Origin: Bdellovibrionaceae bacterium UBA2339
GTDB taxonomy: Bacteria; Bdellovibrionota; Bdellovibrionia; Bdellovibrionales; JAMPXM01
Assembly: GCA_002344785.1 (NCBI GenBank)
Contig: DDUL01000060.1
Coordinates: 35,524-99,523 of the forward strand
Direction: 5' to 3'
DNA length: 64,000 nt
Position numbers and translations under genes: made by a program. Below, one piece after another: positions 30,663 to 39,874 of this stretch (its first letter is position 1; each line of letters starts with the position of its first letter). Under the pieces are notes generated by a model. That model had not been told where the DNA came from and searched no databases. It saw nothing but the letters and a program-made list of their open reading frames with translations.

Positions 30663-32573
30663 ATGGCGAAGACAGCGAAGAGCATCACCTCAAGCAGCAC
30701 GGCGGAATATTTTGCGAAGAACCTGCAGCAGGTGGGTTTTTCTTCACCGCTGAAGGCCGTGCTGACGACATTGAAGGAAGCCGTCGATAACTCACTGGAT
30801 GCTTGCGAAGAGAGCGGCATCTTGCCGGAGTTGAAAGTCGTCGTTCGAAAAATTGGCGCGGGGGCCTCGAAGACTTCGGACTTGGTTGAAATTGTGGTCG
30901 AGGACAACGGACCGGGATTGGATGCCGAGGATCTTCCTAAAGTCTTCGGCGAATATTTGGCGAGTTCGAAGTTTGGTCGTGGCCAGTGTACGCGTGGCCA
31001 GCAGGGGATCGGCATCTCAGCGGCGACGACTTGGGCGCAGTTGACGAATGCGTCGGGTGTGCGCGTGACCTCGAAGACCAAAGGTATGCGTAAGGCCGTG
31101 CAGGCTGTGATCGATGTCGATATCAAGCAGAACAAAGGATTGATGAAGGCCAAAGAGACGATCGATTGGGATCGTCCGCATGGGACGCGCGTGGAGTTTC
31201 GCATCGATGGTCGCGTGCAACTCAATGGCGACGGCGGCTTGCTGACTTATCTTGAAGGCACGACTTTGGTGAACCCGCATCTGACGATCGAGTACACGCT
31301 GCTGGATGCGGAGCCGGTGCGCATCGAGCGCGTGAGCGACACTGTGCCTGAGATTCCTTCGGCGACTTTGCCGCATCCGCACACGATGAAGTTGGGTGAA
31401 TTCATCACGCACGCGGGACTTTACGGCAAAGTGGAGTTCGGAAAGTTTTTGCGCAGCGGATTTTCCAGGGTGACCGATGAAACCTTGAAGGCCTTGGTGA
31501 AAAACGGCATGTCGAAGTCTTTGCTGCCGCTGCCGACCAACAAATTGACGGAAGAGCAGTTCAAATCGGCATTTCAAGTGATCTCTAAAACGGAGATGCA
31601 GTCGCCGTCGACGCGATCTGTGTTGACGGTCGGCGAAGAGTCGCTGGCGAAGTCGATTTTGCGCCTTGGCGATGTCGACTTTTTCTCGGTGGTGACGCGA
31701 AAGCCGCGGATTTGCGACTTTAAACCTGTCGTCGTCGAAGTGGCGCTTGCGCGCTTTTTGAATCGCGGCAGCGAGGACGAGTCGATTCAGCTTTTGCGTT
31801 TCGCGAATCGCGTGCCGCTGCAGTTCGATAAGTCGGCTTGTGCGATCACCGCTGCGGTGGAGAGCGTGAATTGGCGCTCGTATGGCTTGGCGCAGTCCAA
31901 AGACTCTTTGCCGTCGGGTCCTTATGTGTTCGCGATTTCGATTGTTTCACCTTTCATCAAGTTTAAGAACGCGTCGAAAGAAACCATCGATGCGTCGGAT
32001 GAGTTGGTTGAAGAGATTCGGCGCGCGTTGATGCAGGCGGGGCAAAAGCTTTCGCGGCATATTCGTCGTGAAAACAAAGAGGCGGATCTTGAGCGCAAGA
32101 TTTCGCACATCGAGCAGTTTGGACCGATATTGGTCGAAGGCTTGGTGCGCATCGTGGGTGCCAAGGAGTCGCGAAAGCTCAAAGCTGAAGAAGGTTTGAA
32201 GAAGCTGTTGGGTCGCGACACGAAGGAAGCTCAGAAGGATCTCTCGGAAGCTGAACTTCGCTTGAATGCTTTGAAAGAGCGGCAAGCGAAGGCCGGGCTC
32301 TTGTTCTCTGCTCGTCGCCATGAAGAAGTCGCGATCGCCGATGAAGTGGAGGCGGAAGTCGAGGCGGAAGGTGAAGATGGCTCGGACGCGGAAAATAGCA
32401 GTGCGTCGCGTGGCACCGACAAGCGCGGCACGGCGAAACTCGTCGAAGTGAAGGCGGGCACCGCTAAAGACGCGGGCAAGGGTACTGCCAAATCGGCGGA
32501 GATCGCGACCAAGGGAACGGGCAAAGTCGCCGGCACGGAGAAGCGCGCCACCGACAAGACGGCTCGCAAGTAA
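30663..32573 (+). CDS. top6B: DNA topoisomerase VI subunit B
   Basis: A 636-residue GHKL ATPase subunit of the type IIB topoisomerase. The ATP-binding motifs are intact: KEAVDNSLDA (N box, Glu39/Asn43), VVEDNGPGL (Asp81), and RGQQGIGISA (residues 111-120), followed by the HGTRVEFRI strand. The helix-two-turn-helix region (FLRSGFSRVTDETLKALVKNG) and the transducer with a KSACAI-type Lys follow, so the order GHKL-H2TH-transducer matches archaeal enzymes (about 530 residues). From about residue 555 there is an extra acidic stretch and then GTAK/GTGK-type Lys-Ala repeats. The A subunit starts 7 bases later. Full-length genes suggest a working enzyme. Confidence 0.96.
   Translation: MAKTAKSITSSSTAEYFAKNLQQVGFSSPLKAVLTTLKEAVDNSLDACEESGILPELKVVVRKIGAGASKTSDLVEIVVEDNGPGLDAEDLPKVFGEYLASSKFGRGQCTRGQQGIGISAATTWAQLTNASGVRVTSKTKGMRKAVQAVIDVDIKQNKGLMKAKETIDWDRPHGTRVEFRIDGRVQLNGDGGLLTYLEGTTLVNPHLTIEYTLLDAEPVRIERVSDTVPEIPSATLPHPHTMKLGEFITHAGLYGKVEFGKFLRSGFSRVTDETLKALVKNGMSKSLLPLPTNKLTEEQFKSAFQVISKTEMQSPSTRSVLTVGEESLAKSILRLGDVDFFSVVTRKPRICDFKPVVVEVALARFLNRGSEDESIQLLRFANRVPLQFDKSACAITAAVESVNWRSYGLAQSKDSLPSGPYVFAISIVSPFIKFKNASKETIDASDELVEEIRRALMQAGQKLSRHIRRENKEADLERKISHIEQFGPILVEGLVRIVGAKESRKLKAEEGLKKLLGRDTKEAQKDLSEAELRLNALKERQAKAGLLFSARRHEEVAIADEVEAEVEAEGEDGSDAENSSASRGTDKRGTAKLVEVKAGTAKDAGKGTAKSAEIATKGTGKVAGTEKRATDKTARK
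32418..32570 (+). repeat. Lys/Ala/Thr low-complexity coding tail of subunit B
   Basis: Imperfect repeated coding for GTAK, AGTAKDAGK, GTGK units at the 3' end of top6B, resembling the basic tails of histone H1-like proteins. It lies outside the conserved topoisomerase domains. Confidence 0.7.
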
Positions 32574-32579
32574 GAGGGA

Positions 32580-33749
32580 GTGAAAGTGGAAAAAGTGATT
32601 CGCATTCGAAAGCTGACCAAGGACATTCCCAAAGAAGTTCGCATTCTTTGCGACGCGATGTTGGAGGAGTTGGAAAAGGGCAACCGCCCTGTGCTTGAGG
32701 CGATCAAGTGCTCGCTCGACAATTCGTTTTACAACCCCAAAGTGGGCTTTCTGACCCCAGGTGATAAGCGCGTGCGCACGGAGCTGAATGTTTCCAGCGT
32801 GCAAAAGATGGCGCGCGTGGTGTTCATGCTCGAGATTCTATTGGCGAACCTGCAATCCGGCGCGGTGAATACCAAGCGTGAGTTGTATTACATCTCTAAA
32901 GGTAAAGTGAAAAAGGACCCGAAGCTGAAGGCCTTGGATTTCGGCGATCAGGACGAGTCCGATTCGATCATCGACTTTGTGGGCGACATGCTTGAGGTGT
33001 ATCGCGAAGAGTTGAACTGCTTTGCGAATGATCGCGGTGGTCAGACTTATTCCCAGCAGCTGGTCGTCACCGAGACTTTGCCGGATGGCACGAAGGCCGT
33101 CGTGGACTTGTCGACTTTGGGAACGACGCCGTTTCAACCGAAGAACAAGCCGCAGGCTCTGGCCTTGAAAGCCAAAAAGAAGATCGACTTCTGCTTGGTG
33201 GTTGAATCCGAAGGTACGGCCGGAACTTTGGTCGCCAACGGTATGACCAAGCGACACAATTGCATCGTCATGGGTGCGCAAGGTGTTCCCTCAAACGGTG
33301 TGCGCGGCTGGTGTAAGTTGATTCAAGAGCAGATCAAGGTGCCGATGTTTTTCTTTGGCGACTTGGACGCGTACACTTTGCAGAACATTTATCGGACCTT
33401 GAAGGCGGGCTCGGCGGCGTCGCTCATTCGAAACGCCGACTTCTCAGCTCCCGAGGTGCACTTCTTGGGCGTGTTGCCTGAGGATGTGAAGAAGTGGGAT
33501 TTGGACTGCTATAAGGTGAACGAGCGCGATCCGGCGGAAGCTCGCTCGTTGAAGAAAGCCAAGGACACTTTGGCGAATGACCCCTTTTTTCAAGACAAAA
33601 AGAATCGCAAACTCGCGGAAGTTTTGGAGTGGCTCATCAAGAACAAACTTCGTTGCGAACAGCAGGCGTTCTTCGCCGTGGATCCTCGTGATCCGTTGAA
33701 GACGGAGAAGATCATCCTCGAGAAAATTCAGAAGGGTTCGTACATCTGA
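32580..33749 (+). CDS. top6A: DNA topoisomerase VI subunit A (Spo11-like)
   Basis: A 389-residue DNA-cleaving subunit. The CAP/winged-helix domain carries TKRELYYISK (residues 98-107), where Tyr104 aligns with the catalytic Tyr of Spo11 (RDIFYS). The Toprim domain follows with FCLVVESEG (Glu209 region) and FFFGDLDAYT (Asp261 and Asp263), the metal-binding acids. Length and layout match archaeal Top6A. Start is a GTG at 32580 or, better spaced from AAGAGGGAG, the GTG at 32586. With TopVIB upstream it would form the A2B2 heterotetramer that relaxes and decatenates DNA with two-base 5' overhang cuts. A strong terminator follows. Confidence 0.96.
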   Translation: MKVEKVIRIRKLTKDIPKEVRILCDAMLEELEKGNRPVLEAIKCSLDNSFYNPKVGFLTPGDKRVRTELNVSSVQKMARVVFMLEILLANLQSGAVNTKRELYYISKGKVKKDPKLKALDFGDQDESDSIIDFVGDMLEVYREELNCFANDRGGQTYSQQLVVTETLPDGTKAVVDLSTLGTTPFQPKNKPQALALKAKKKIDFCLVVESEGTAGTLVANGMTKRHNCIVMGAQGVPSNGVRGWCKLIQEQIKVPMFFFGDLDAYTLQNIYRTLKAGSAASLIRNADFSAPEVHFLGVLPEDVKKWDLDCYKVNERDPAEARSLKKAKDTLANDPFFQDKKNRKLAEVLEWLIKNKLRCEQQAFFAVDPRDPLKTEKIILEKIQKGSYI

Positions 33750-33826
33750 TCGGCTCGCGAAGCTTCAGTCTGTCTCGTATTGAGACGCGGTTTTGCGGGT
33801 TGAGGAAGTTCGAACTTTTCGTCGAG

Positions 33827-33853
33827 ACCCACGACAATAGTCGTGGGTTTTTT
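33827..33853 (+). terminator. Rho-independent terminator after top6A
   Basis: Stem ACCCACGAC / GTCGTGGGT with an AATA loop (33827-33848) followed by five more T residues. It lies 78 bases past the top6A stop and 96 before the next gene. Confidence 0.93.
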
Positions 33854-33943
33854 GTTGCCGGTATCGGCAAGACGTCCAGGGCTGAGACCCTCGACTTCGA
33901 GTTGCTTTGGTGGAGCGCGCAGAGGGCGTAGACTGAAGCTTCA

Positions 33944-35887
33944 GTGAAAGTTTTCATCGGCAATATTTATCGATCTGTGCGAGGTGGTCAGGCGGCCTTG
34001 GCTCAATGGGGCCTGTGCGGTTTGGTGGCCAGCGCTTTGTCGTTGAGCGCCTGCACGAAGCAGATTCTCCCCGGCACGGACTCAGGCGGCACGACTGAAG
34101 ACACAAGCTGCCATGCTTCGAGCTTTGGTCTGACGACTTCGCCGGGAAGTGGCGTGAGTTTCACGTTGAGTGGGACCGCGAGGTACACTTCGGTGCCGGT
34201 ATCAGGCGGCTTGGCGTATGGCAGTTCTTCGCTTGTTCCGATTCGTCGCGCGATCGTTCAGGCGCTTCAGGGGTCAACGGTCGTGGCGTTAACGCGCACG
34301 AATGACAATGGCGAATTCAGCTTAACAGTAAACGTGAATTCAGGTGGCGTGACGCTTCGGGTGCTCGCGCGATCGACGATCTCAAGTTATGTCGCCGATA
34401 CCTTGGGAGGCACGGGACTTGAGAACTGTAACGGAGCAAGTTGGGATGTTCGAATTCTCAACAACGTCACGAACAATTCCGCTTCGGCCACAAACGGCTG
34501 TTTGCGAAACGTGTACGCGGTGAGCGGCTCGACCGAGTATACGGCGAACACCAATAGCATCACCTTGGATGCTGTCACAACTCACTCCACCAATTACACC
34601 GCGAGAAACGGCTCGCCCTTCGCGCTTTTGGATACGGCGATTCGAGGGATGGAAGCCGCTTGCGAGGGCAATGCCTCGCAGAGCTTTCCGCTGTTGTTTG
34701 TGAATTGGTCGTCATCCAACACGACGTCTTCTTCGGGCGGCAGTACCGCCGGTGGCATCGGCACAAGTTACTTCACGACGGAAGGAAGCTCGTCGATCGC
34801 CAACCTCTACATCCTTGGCAAAGAAGACGTCGATACGGACGAGTATGACAAGCATGTGGTGGCCCATGAGTTCGGGCATTATCTGGAAAACAAAGTCTTC
34901 CGATCGGACTCCATCGGTGGCGCGCACTCGATGGGAGATACGCTGGACCCGCGTGTCGCCTTTGGCGAGGGATTTGGCAACGCATTTTCGGGCATGGTGT
35001 ATCGAGATCCAACTTACGTGGACACCAGTGGCACGAACCAGACGAGCGCCTTTTCGATCAACGTTTCGAGCGCGCCGAGCGGTGATGATCGCGGACATTT
35101 TTCGGAGCGCTCGATGCAGTATTTGCTGTGGAATTTGTGGGAGAACTCGGACGGATCGGCCAATAGCGGAAGCTTCAATCGCATCTTCAATATTTTGGCG
35201 AACTATCAGAAGAACACGCCGGCTTTGACCACAGGTCATAGTTTTAGCGCGCATTACAACGCCGTTTATGGCGGAACTGCGGAGAGCTTGAACACGTATT
35301 TGACGGGTACTGCGGCGACATTGATTCCCTACAATTCGCTTTGCTCTGGGGCCTGTGCGGGAACGGGAGATACGGCGGATGTTTGGGACACCGACAATGA
35401 CTTCACCGAATTCAGGACGGCCGGAGTGGCGCCTCGAAGGTATCGAAATTCGGCAGGTAGCTATTTTGCCGATGGTGAATTCTGGCGGCTGTATCGCACA
35501 GTGACCTCGGGCACGAACGCGGCGACGGCGCATGATGTGATCCACTATGGCGGGTACAGTGTTTCGAGTGCGCTGTGGAACAAATTTGGACTGACGCGCT
35601 TTTATCGCTACGTCGGCACGAGTAACGGCAATGTGACGGTGCGAGTGGCGAATCCGACGCGATCCAGTGGCGCGGTCGCGTGCTCCTCGGCGGATCTTTT
35701 GGATCTTTATGTTTATCGATCGGGCACTTTGCTGGCTTACGACATCGCCGAGACGGGTACGACGGCGAGCTGCCCGCAAGTCACTTTCAGTGCGACCAAC
35801 GGAACGACTTACGTCTTCACGGTGCGAGGCTATGGAACTGCGAGCACCGATCAACTGACAGCCTTTGATGTGGTGGTGAGTCCATGA
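33944..35887 (+). CDS. Zincin-type metalloprotease lipoprotein
   Basis: A 647-residue lipoprotein. The signal peptide ends in the lipobox ALSLSAC (Cys about 37), so it is lipid-anchored. An N-terminal beta domain (about 55-150) resembles a carboxypeptidase-regulatory-like fold (TNDNGEFSLTVNVNSGG). The catalytic region has HEFGHYLENKVF (HExxH) followed after about 30 residues by AFGEGFGNAFSGM, whose Glu could be the third zinc ligand, as in gluzincins. The C-terminal 120 residues look like a pre-peptidase C-terminal beta domain. GTG start. Its last four bases overlap the next gene (ATGA), implying a partner. Exact peptidase family not assigned. Confidence 0.8.
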   Translation: MKVFIGNIYRSVRGGQAALAQWGLCGLVASALSLSACTKQILPGTDSGGTTEDTSCHASSFGLTTSPGSGVSFTLSGTARYTSVPVSGGLAYGSSSLVPIRRAIVQALQGSTVVALTRTNDNGEFSLTVNVNSGGVTLRVLARSTISSYVADTLGGTGLENCNGASWDVRILNNVTNNSASATNGCLRNVYAVSGSTEYTANTNSITLDAVTTHSTNYTARNGSPFALLDTAIRGMEAACEGNASQSFPLLFVNWSSSNTTSSSGGSTAGGIGTSYFTTEGSSSIANLYILGKEDVDTDEYDKHVVAHEFGHYLENKVFRSDSIGGAHSMGDTLDPRVAFGEGFGNAFSGMVYRDPTYVDTSGTNQTSAFSINVSSAPSGDDRGHFSERSMQYLLWNLWENSDGSANSGSFNRIFNILANYQKNTPALTTGHSFSAHYNAVYGGTAESLNTYLTGTAATLIPYNSLCSGACAGTGDTADVWDTDNDFTEFRTAGVAPRRYRNSAGSYFADGEFWRLYRTVTSGTNAATAHDVIHYGGYSVSSALWNKFGLTRFYRYVGTSNGNVTVRVANPTRSSGAVACSSADLLDLYVYRSGTLLAYDIAETGTTASCPQVTFSATNGTTYVFTVRGYGTASTDQLTAFDVVVSP

Positions 35888-36540
35888 ATTATCGGGACAT
35901 GAGTGCGCCGGATCGTCGGCGCTGGTGGATTGGCGGCGGCGTCACGCTGGTCGCGCTGGTGGTGGGATTTTGGGCTGCGGTTCGCACGGCTGAAGTTCGC
36001 ACTGTGGAGCTTGGAGTTTCTGTGGATCGCCAAGGGCGGCAGATCGCGGCTGAGGCGGGTGAGTGGAATCGCGAGAGTTTGGTGAAGAATGCCGATGGCG
36101 TGCATCGACATAATGGCGGCAAGCCGCGCATTCCCGTCGAGGTGGACTTTGATGGCGAGAAGAGCCTCACGCTCACGGAAACGACGAATGTGATCGTCAC
36201 GATTCGAGCCGAAGCTGACCTGCGAGAGCCGCGCGTGCGCATTGAAGGCATTGACGGTCTTGAAGTGGACTTTGAACCCTATGTTCGCTCTGAGGACTTG
36301 CGCCCAGGTGATGTGTGGCGTGTGCCCGTCGATGTGCCGGCGCGCACGGGGTCCTTGGTGGTGCATGTTTCAGGCTTCGTCGGCGACGACTATATGGTTG
36401 GCGCGTTTGAATTGCCTGTCGTGCGTCCCGGGGAGTCGCGTGTGAGAGCGTCGCAGGGCGAGGGAGTTGAGAGAGTGGACTCGGCCGGTGGCCGCGTGCT
36501 GGAATTGCCGGCGGTCGAGGGTTCGGGCCAGGCGCAGTGA
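35884..36540 (+). CDS. Membrane-anchored partner protein of the metalloprotease gene, unknown
   Basis: A 218-residue protein with one N-terminal membrane helix (WWIGGGVTLVALVVGFWAAV, residues about 14-33) and a soluble part outside the cytoplasm. Residues about 90-190 look like a beta-sandwich (VIVTIRAEADLREPRVRIEG..., TGSLVVHVSGF...). The tail is Gly/Ser/Val-rich. No family recognised. The four-base ATGA overlap with the zincin lipoprotein indicates coupled translation and probably a shared role, for example as an anchor, inhibitor or substrate-presenting protein; this is inference only. Confidence 0.6.
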   Translation: MNYRDMSAPDRRRWWIGGGVTLVALVVGFWAAVRTAEVRTVELGVSVDRQGRQIAAEAGEWNRESLVKNADGVHRHNGGKPRIPVEVDFDGEKSLTLTETTNVIVTIRAEADLREPRVRIEGIDGLEVDFEPYVRSEDLRPGDVWRVPVDVPARTGSLVVHVSGFVGDDYMVGAFELPVVRPGESRVRASQGEGVERVDSAGGRVLELPAVEGSGQAQ

Positions 36541-36762
36541 GTGTTTCCGTTTCATTTTAGAGTTTGAACTCTGGAGCGAGGGGCCGTTGGCCTCGCGCTT
36601 AGGGGGCGGTGCGTCCAGAGGTGGCGTTGCCGAGGGGCTGGGGCTCGCGGCGGCGAGCCTTGTCGCGCGTGGGCATTGGCTTTACATTCTCAATTCCTAA
36701 TCAAATTGGGCATTCAGTTCTTGAGCTTCGATTCGGGATCAATCTCAGAAAGGCATCCGAAC

Positions 36763-39030
36763 ATGACGAGCAAAATCGAGACAACGCCGGACATGGTGAA
36801 GAAGGTTTACGCGCAAGCGCGCGAGCGTTTGCAGATCGTGCGCGGTCGAGTGAACCGCCCGCTGACTTTGGCGGAGAAAATTGTTTTTGGTCACCTCGAT
36901 GATCCGAAGAACCAAGAGTTGGTGCGCGGTAAGTCCTTTCTGTTGTTGCGACCGGATCGCGTGGCGATGCAGGACGCGACCGCACAGATGGCGATGTTGC
37001 AATTCATGCTGGCGGGTCGCGATGAGGCGGCTGTGCCGTCGACAGTTCACTGCGATCACTTGATTCGCGCGCATGTGGATGGCGTGAAGGATTTGGCGAC
37101 GGCGAATAGTGAGAATCGCGAAGTGTATGATTTCCTCGCGACCGCGGCCTCGCGCTACAACATCGGCTTTTGGAAGCCGGGCGCGGGCATCATTCACCAA
37201 GTGGTGTTGGAAAACTACGCCTTCCCGGGCGGCATGATGATCGGCACGGATTCGCACACGCCGAACGCGGGTGGCTTGGGCATGATCGCGGTGGGTGTCG
37301 GTGGTGCGGATGCTTCGGACGTGATGGCCGGCTTGGCGTGGGAAGTGAAGAACCCCGAAATCATCGGCGTGAAACTCACTGGTAAAATGAACGGCTGGAC
37401 GTCGGCAAAAGACGTGATCCTGAAGCTCTGCGGAATTCTCACCACCAAAGGTGGAACGGACAAAATCGTCGAGTACTTTGGTGAAGGTTGCGCGTCGATT
37501 TCCGCGACTGGCAAAGGCACGATCACGAACATGGGTGCGGAGTTGGGCGCGACTTGCTCAATTTTCCCCTATGACGATCGCATGAAGGCTTACTTGGGTG
37601 TCACGGGTCGCGCGGAGCTTGCGTCGATTGCGGATGCGAATCGCGATTTGTTGTCGGCGGACGCGGAAGTTCTGGCGCAGCCGGAGAAATACTACGATCA
37701 AGTGATCCACATCGATTTGTCGACGCTGGAGCCGCATTTGGTGGGCCCGCACTCGCCCGACATCGCACATCCGATTTCGAAAATGGCGGAGCACGCGCGT
37801 GAGAACAAATGGGGCACGCAGCTTTCGGCGGCACTGATTGGTTCCTGCACGAACTCTTCGTATGAAGACATTGGTCGCGCGGCCTTTGTCGCACGCCAGG
37901 CGCTGGAAGCCGGCATGAAGATGCCGCAACAATTTATCGTCACGCCGGGATCTGAGCAGATCAAAAAGACGATTGAGCGCGATGGCTTGATGAAGACCTT
38001 CAATGAAGTGGGCGCGACGTTGATGTCGAACGCTTGTGGACCTTGCATCGGTCAGTGGAAGCGCGATGACGTGAAGACGGGAACCGCGAACACCATCGTG
38101 ACTTCGTTCAACCGAAACTTCCGCGGTCGCCAAGACGACAACCCGGAAACTTTGGCCTTCATCGGTTCACCTGAGTTGGTGATGGCGCTTGGACTTGCAG
38201 GGCGCTTGGACTTTAACCCGATGAAGGACGAACTCACAGGTCCCAACGGCAAGAAGATTAAACTTCAGCCGCCGGTGGCCGATGAACTGCCAACCAAGGG
38301 CTTCGTGCCAGATCCCGACGGCTATCAAAAGCCCGCGGGTGCTTCGGTGACTGTGGCTGTAGCTCCGACTTCGGATCGTTTGCAGCTTCTGACACCCTTT
38401 GCGAAGTGGGACGGCAGCGACGAGCTCGCCGATTGTGTGTTGCTCGCGAAAGCCAAAGGCAAGTGCACCACGGATCACATTTCGCCTGCGGGTAAGTGGC
38501 TGAAGTATCGTGGTCATCTCGACAATATTTCCAACAACATGTTGCTTGGAGCTGTGAACGCCTTCACGGGTGTTGCGGGCAAAGGCACGAATGCTTTGAG
38601 TGGTGAGAAGGATGTCGAGTTCGCGAAGATCGCGCGCGACTATAAAGCTCGTGGTTTGAAGTGGGTGATCGTCGGTGACGAAAACTACGGCGAAGGTTCA
38701 TCGCGCGAACATGCGGCGATGTCGCCTCGTCACTTGGGTGGCGTGGCCGTTTTGACCAAGAGCTTTGCGCGAATTCATGAAACGAATTTGAAGAAGCAGG
38801 GCGCTTTGCCGCTCAACTTCGTGAATCCGGCTGACTACGACAAGATTCGCGAAGGCGATCGTTTGACGATCAAAGGCTTGAAGAGCTTTGCGCCGGGCGT
38901 GAATCTCACGGTGGTGGTGAAACACACTGACGGTTCGACGGACACTTTCCCAGTGAAGCATTCGTTCAACGCCGAACAGATCAAGTGGTTCCAGGCCGGC
39001 AGTGCTTTGAACTTGCTGCGATCGAAGTGA
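36763..39030 (+). CDS. acn: Aconitate hydratase, mitochondrial type
   Basis: A 755-residue TCA-cycle enzyme converting citrate to isocitrate with a 4Fe-4S cluster. The cluster cysteines are in SCTNSS and NACGPCIGQW, active-site residues in GTDSHTPNAGGLGM and GDENYGEGSSREHAA. Length and many segments (IHQVVLENYAFPGGMMIGTD, TNMGAELGATCS) resemble the mitochondrial Aco2 type rather than the longer AcnA/IRP1 (about 890) or AcnB forms. The ATG at 36763 follows AAAGG; a longer in-frame start at 36676 has no good site. It is monocistronic, with 222 bases upstream and a strong terminator at 39061-39094. Confidence 0.96.
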   Translation: MTSKIETTPDMVKKVYAQARERLQIVRGRVNRPLTLAEKIVFGHLDDPKNQELVRGKSFLLLRPDRVAMQDATAQMAMLQFMLAGRDEAAVPSTVHCDHLIRAHVDGVKDLATANSENREVYDFLATAASRYNIGFWKPGAGIIHQVVLENYAFPGGMMIGTDSHTPNAGGLGMIAVGVGGADASDVMAGLAWEVKNPEIIGVKLTGKMNGWTSAKDVILKLCGILTTKGGTDKIVEYFGEGCASISATGKGTITNMGAELGATCSIFPYDDRMKAYLGVTGRAELASIADANRDLLSADAEVLAQPEKYYDQVIHIDLSTLEPHLVGPHSPDIAHPISKMAEHARENKWGTQLSAALIGSCTNSSYEDIGRAAFVARQALEAGMKMPQQFIVTPGSEQIKKTIERDGLMKTFNEVGATLMSNACGPCIGQWKRDDVKTGTANTIVTSFNRNFRGRQDDNPETLAFIGSPELVMALGLAGRLDFNPMKDELTGPNGKKIKLQPPVADELPTKGFVPDPDGYQKPAGASVTVAVAPTSDRLQLLTPFAKWDGSDELADCVLLAKAKGKCTTDHISPAGKWLKYRGHLDNISNNMLLGAVNAFTGVAGKGTNALSGEKDVEFAKIARDYKARGLKWVIVGDENYGEGSSREHAAMSPRHLGGVAVLTKSFARIHETNLKKQGALPLNFVNPADYDKIREGDRLTIKGLKSFAPGVNLTVVVKHTDGSTDTFPVKHSFNAEQIKWFQAGSALNLLRSK

Positions 39031-39060
39031 GGCGTTCGCCCTTGAGTTTGGGTGATCAGA

Positions 39061-39094
39061 AGCCCCGTCGGCCGTTGGCCACGGGGCTTTTTTT
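39061..39094 (+). terminator. Rho-independent terminator after aconitase
   Basis: Stem AGCCCCGT / ACGGGGCT with an inner GGCC-GTT-GGCC extension, followed by seven T residues. It also sits just past the convergent minus-strand gene's stop. Confidence 0.93.
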
Positions 39095-39102
39095 ATCGGC
39101 TA

Positions 39103-39699
39103 CTACGGGCGAGTGAAGAAAAAGCGCTCGCCACCGGACTGTACGAGATAGCCAGTCACTTGTTGGGAGTTTCGGAGGCGCACTTCGGGCGCGCTCAGAA
39201 TTTCCATTTCAAAGCTCACGAACATGTTCACGCGCCCTGCGATCAGCAGTGATTGTTCAGCGATACAAACTTTCTTCACTGAGATTTCCCCGCGGCCATC
39301 GCGCGTGATGCCAGGAGCATCGCCGGCGCGCCAGTCACTCATGAGTTTAAGAGTGTTGAGATCCAGCTGATAGTTCCCTGCCATGTCCTTTTTGTCGCGC
39401 GGCAGAGTTTGCGCGTCTTCCGTCAGAAGAAACCATCGCTCCGTTGTGATGTTGTGAAGCGCATTGCAGGAGTTCTGCAGCGAAGGCGTGGTGGTGCAAG
39501 TTTGCACGAGGCTTTGCGCCATGGCCACGCAGCCCGAGGGCGAAGTGCAACATATTGGTGCCATGGGGGCGGCGGCGGCTTTTGCCTCGAGCGTGGACAA
39601 GAGGCTCATGGCCGCGAGAACACCGGGGATGAGGCCTGTGAAAACTACAAGGCCGCGTACTTGGCGTGTCACTTTTTGAATTGTCGAAATCCGGTTCAT
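39103..39699 (-). CDS. Cys-containing exported protein, unknown
   Basis: A 198-residue protein from the ATG at 39699, which follows CGGAG. The N-terminus (MNRISTIQKVTRQVR, then a hydrophobic run to about 40) is a signal peptide ending in AKAAAAP. The mature part opens with a Cys cluster (ICCTSPSGC, QTC, NSC) and a later VKKVC, then alternates strands to the end. It is last in a long minus-strand run of envelope genes. The cluster of disulphide-capable Cys suggests a periplasmic or surface protein. No family recognised. Confidence 0.6.
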   Translation of the reverse strand: MNRISTIQKVTRQVRGLVVFTGLIPGVLAAMSLLSTLEAKAAAAPMAPICCTSPSGCVAMAQSLVQTCTTTPSLQNSCNALHNITTERWFLLTEDAQTLPRDKKDMAGNYQLDLNTLKLMSDWRAGDAPGITRDGRGEISVKKVCIAEQSLLIAGRVNMFVSFEMEILSAPEVRLRNSQQVTGYLVQSGGERFFFTRP

Positions 39700-39874
39700 A
39701 ATCGCTCCGTGTCTGAGTCTTCTGTTCAGACGGGTTAGGTTTGAACTCGGGAGGCGACCTCGCCCAGGCTGGTGCCTTGGCGACTCCGGAGGACTTAATG
39801 CGAATGTTGAGTTGCAAGCCATTGGCCAAAGTTTGGCGCGAGTCAGGAGTTTGGACAGCGATGTTGGGGAAGTG

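Noticed and set aside
36567..36600. Hairpin GCGAGG / CCTCGC after the membrane-anchored partner gene as a terminator
   Set aside because: No T run follows, so I do not call it.
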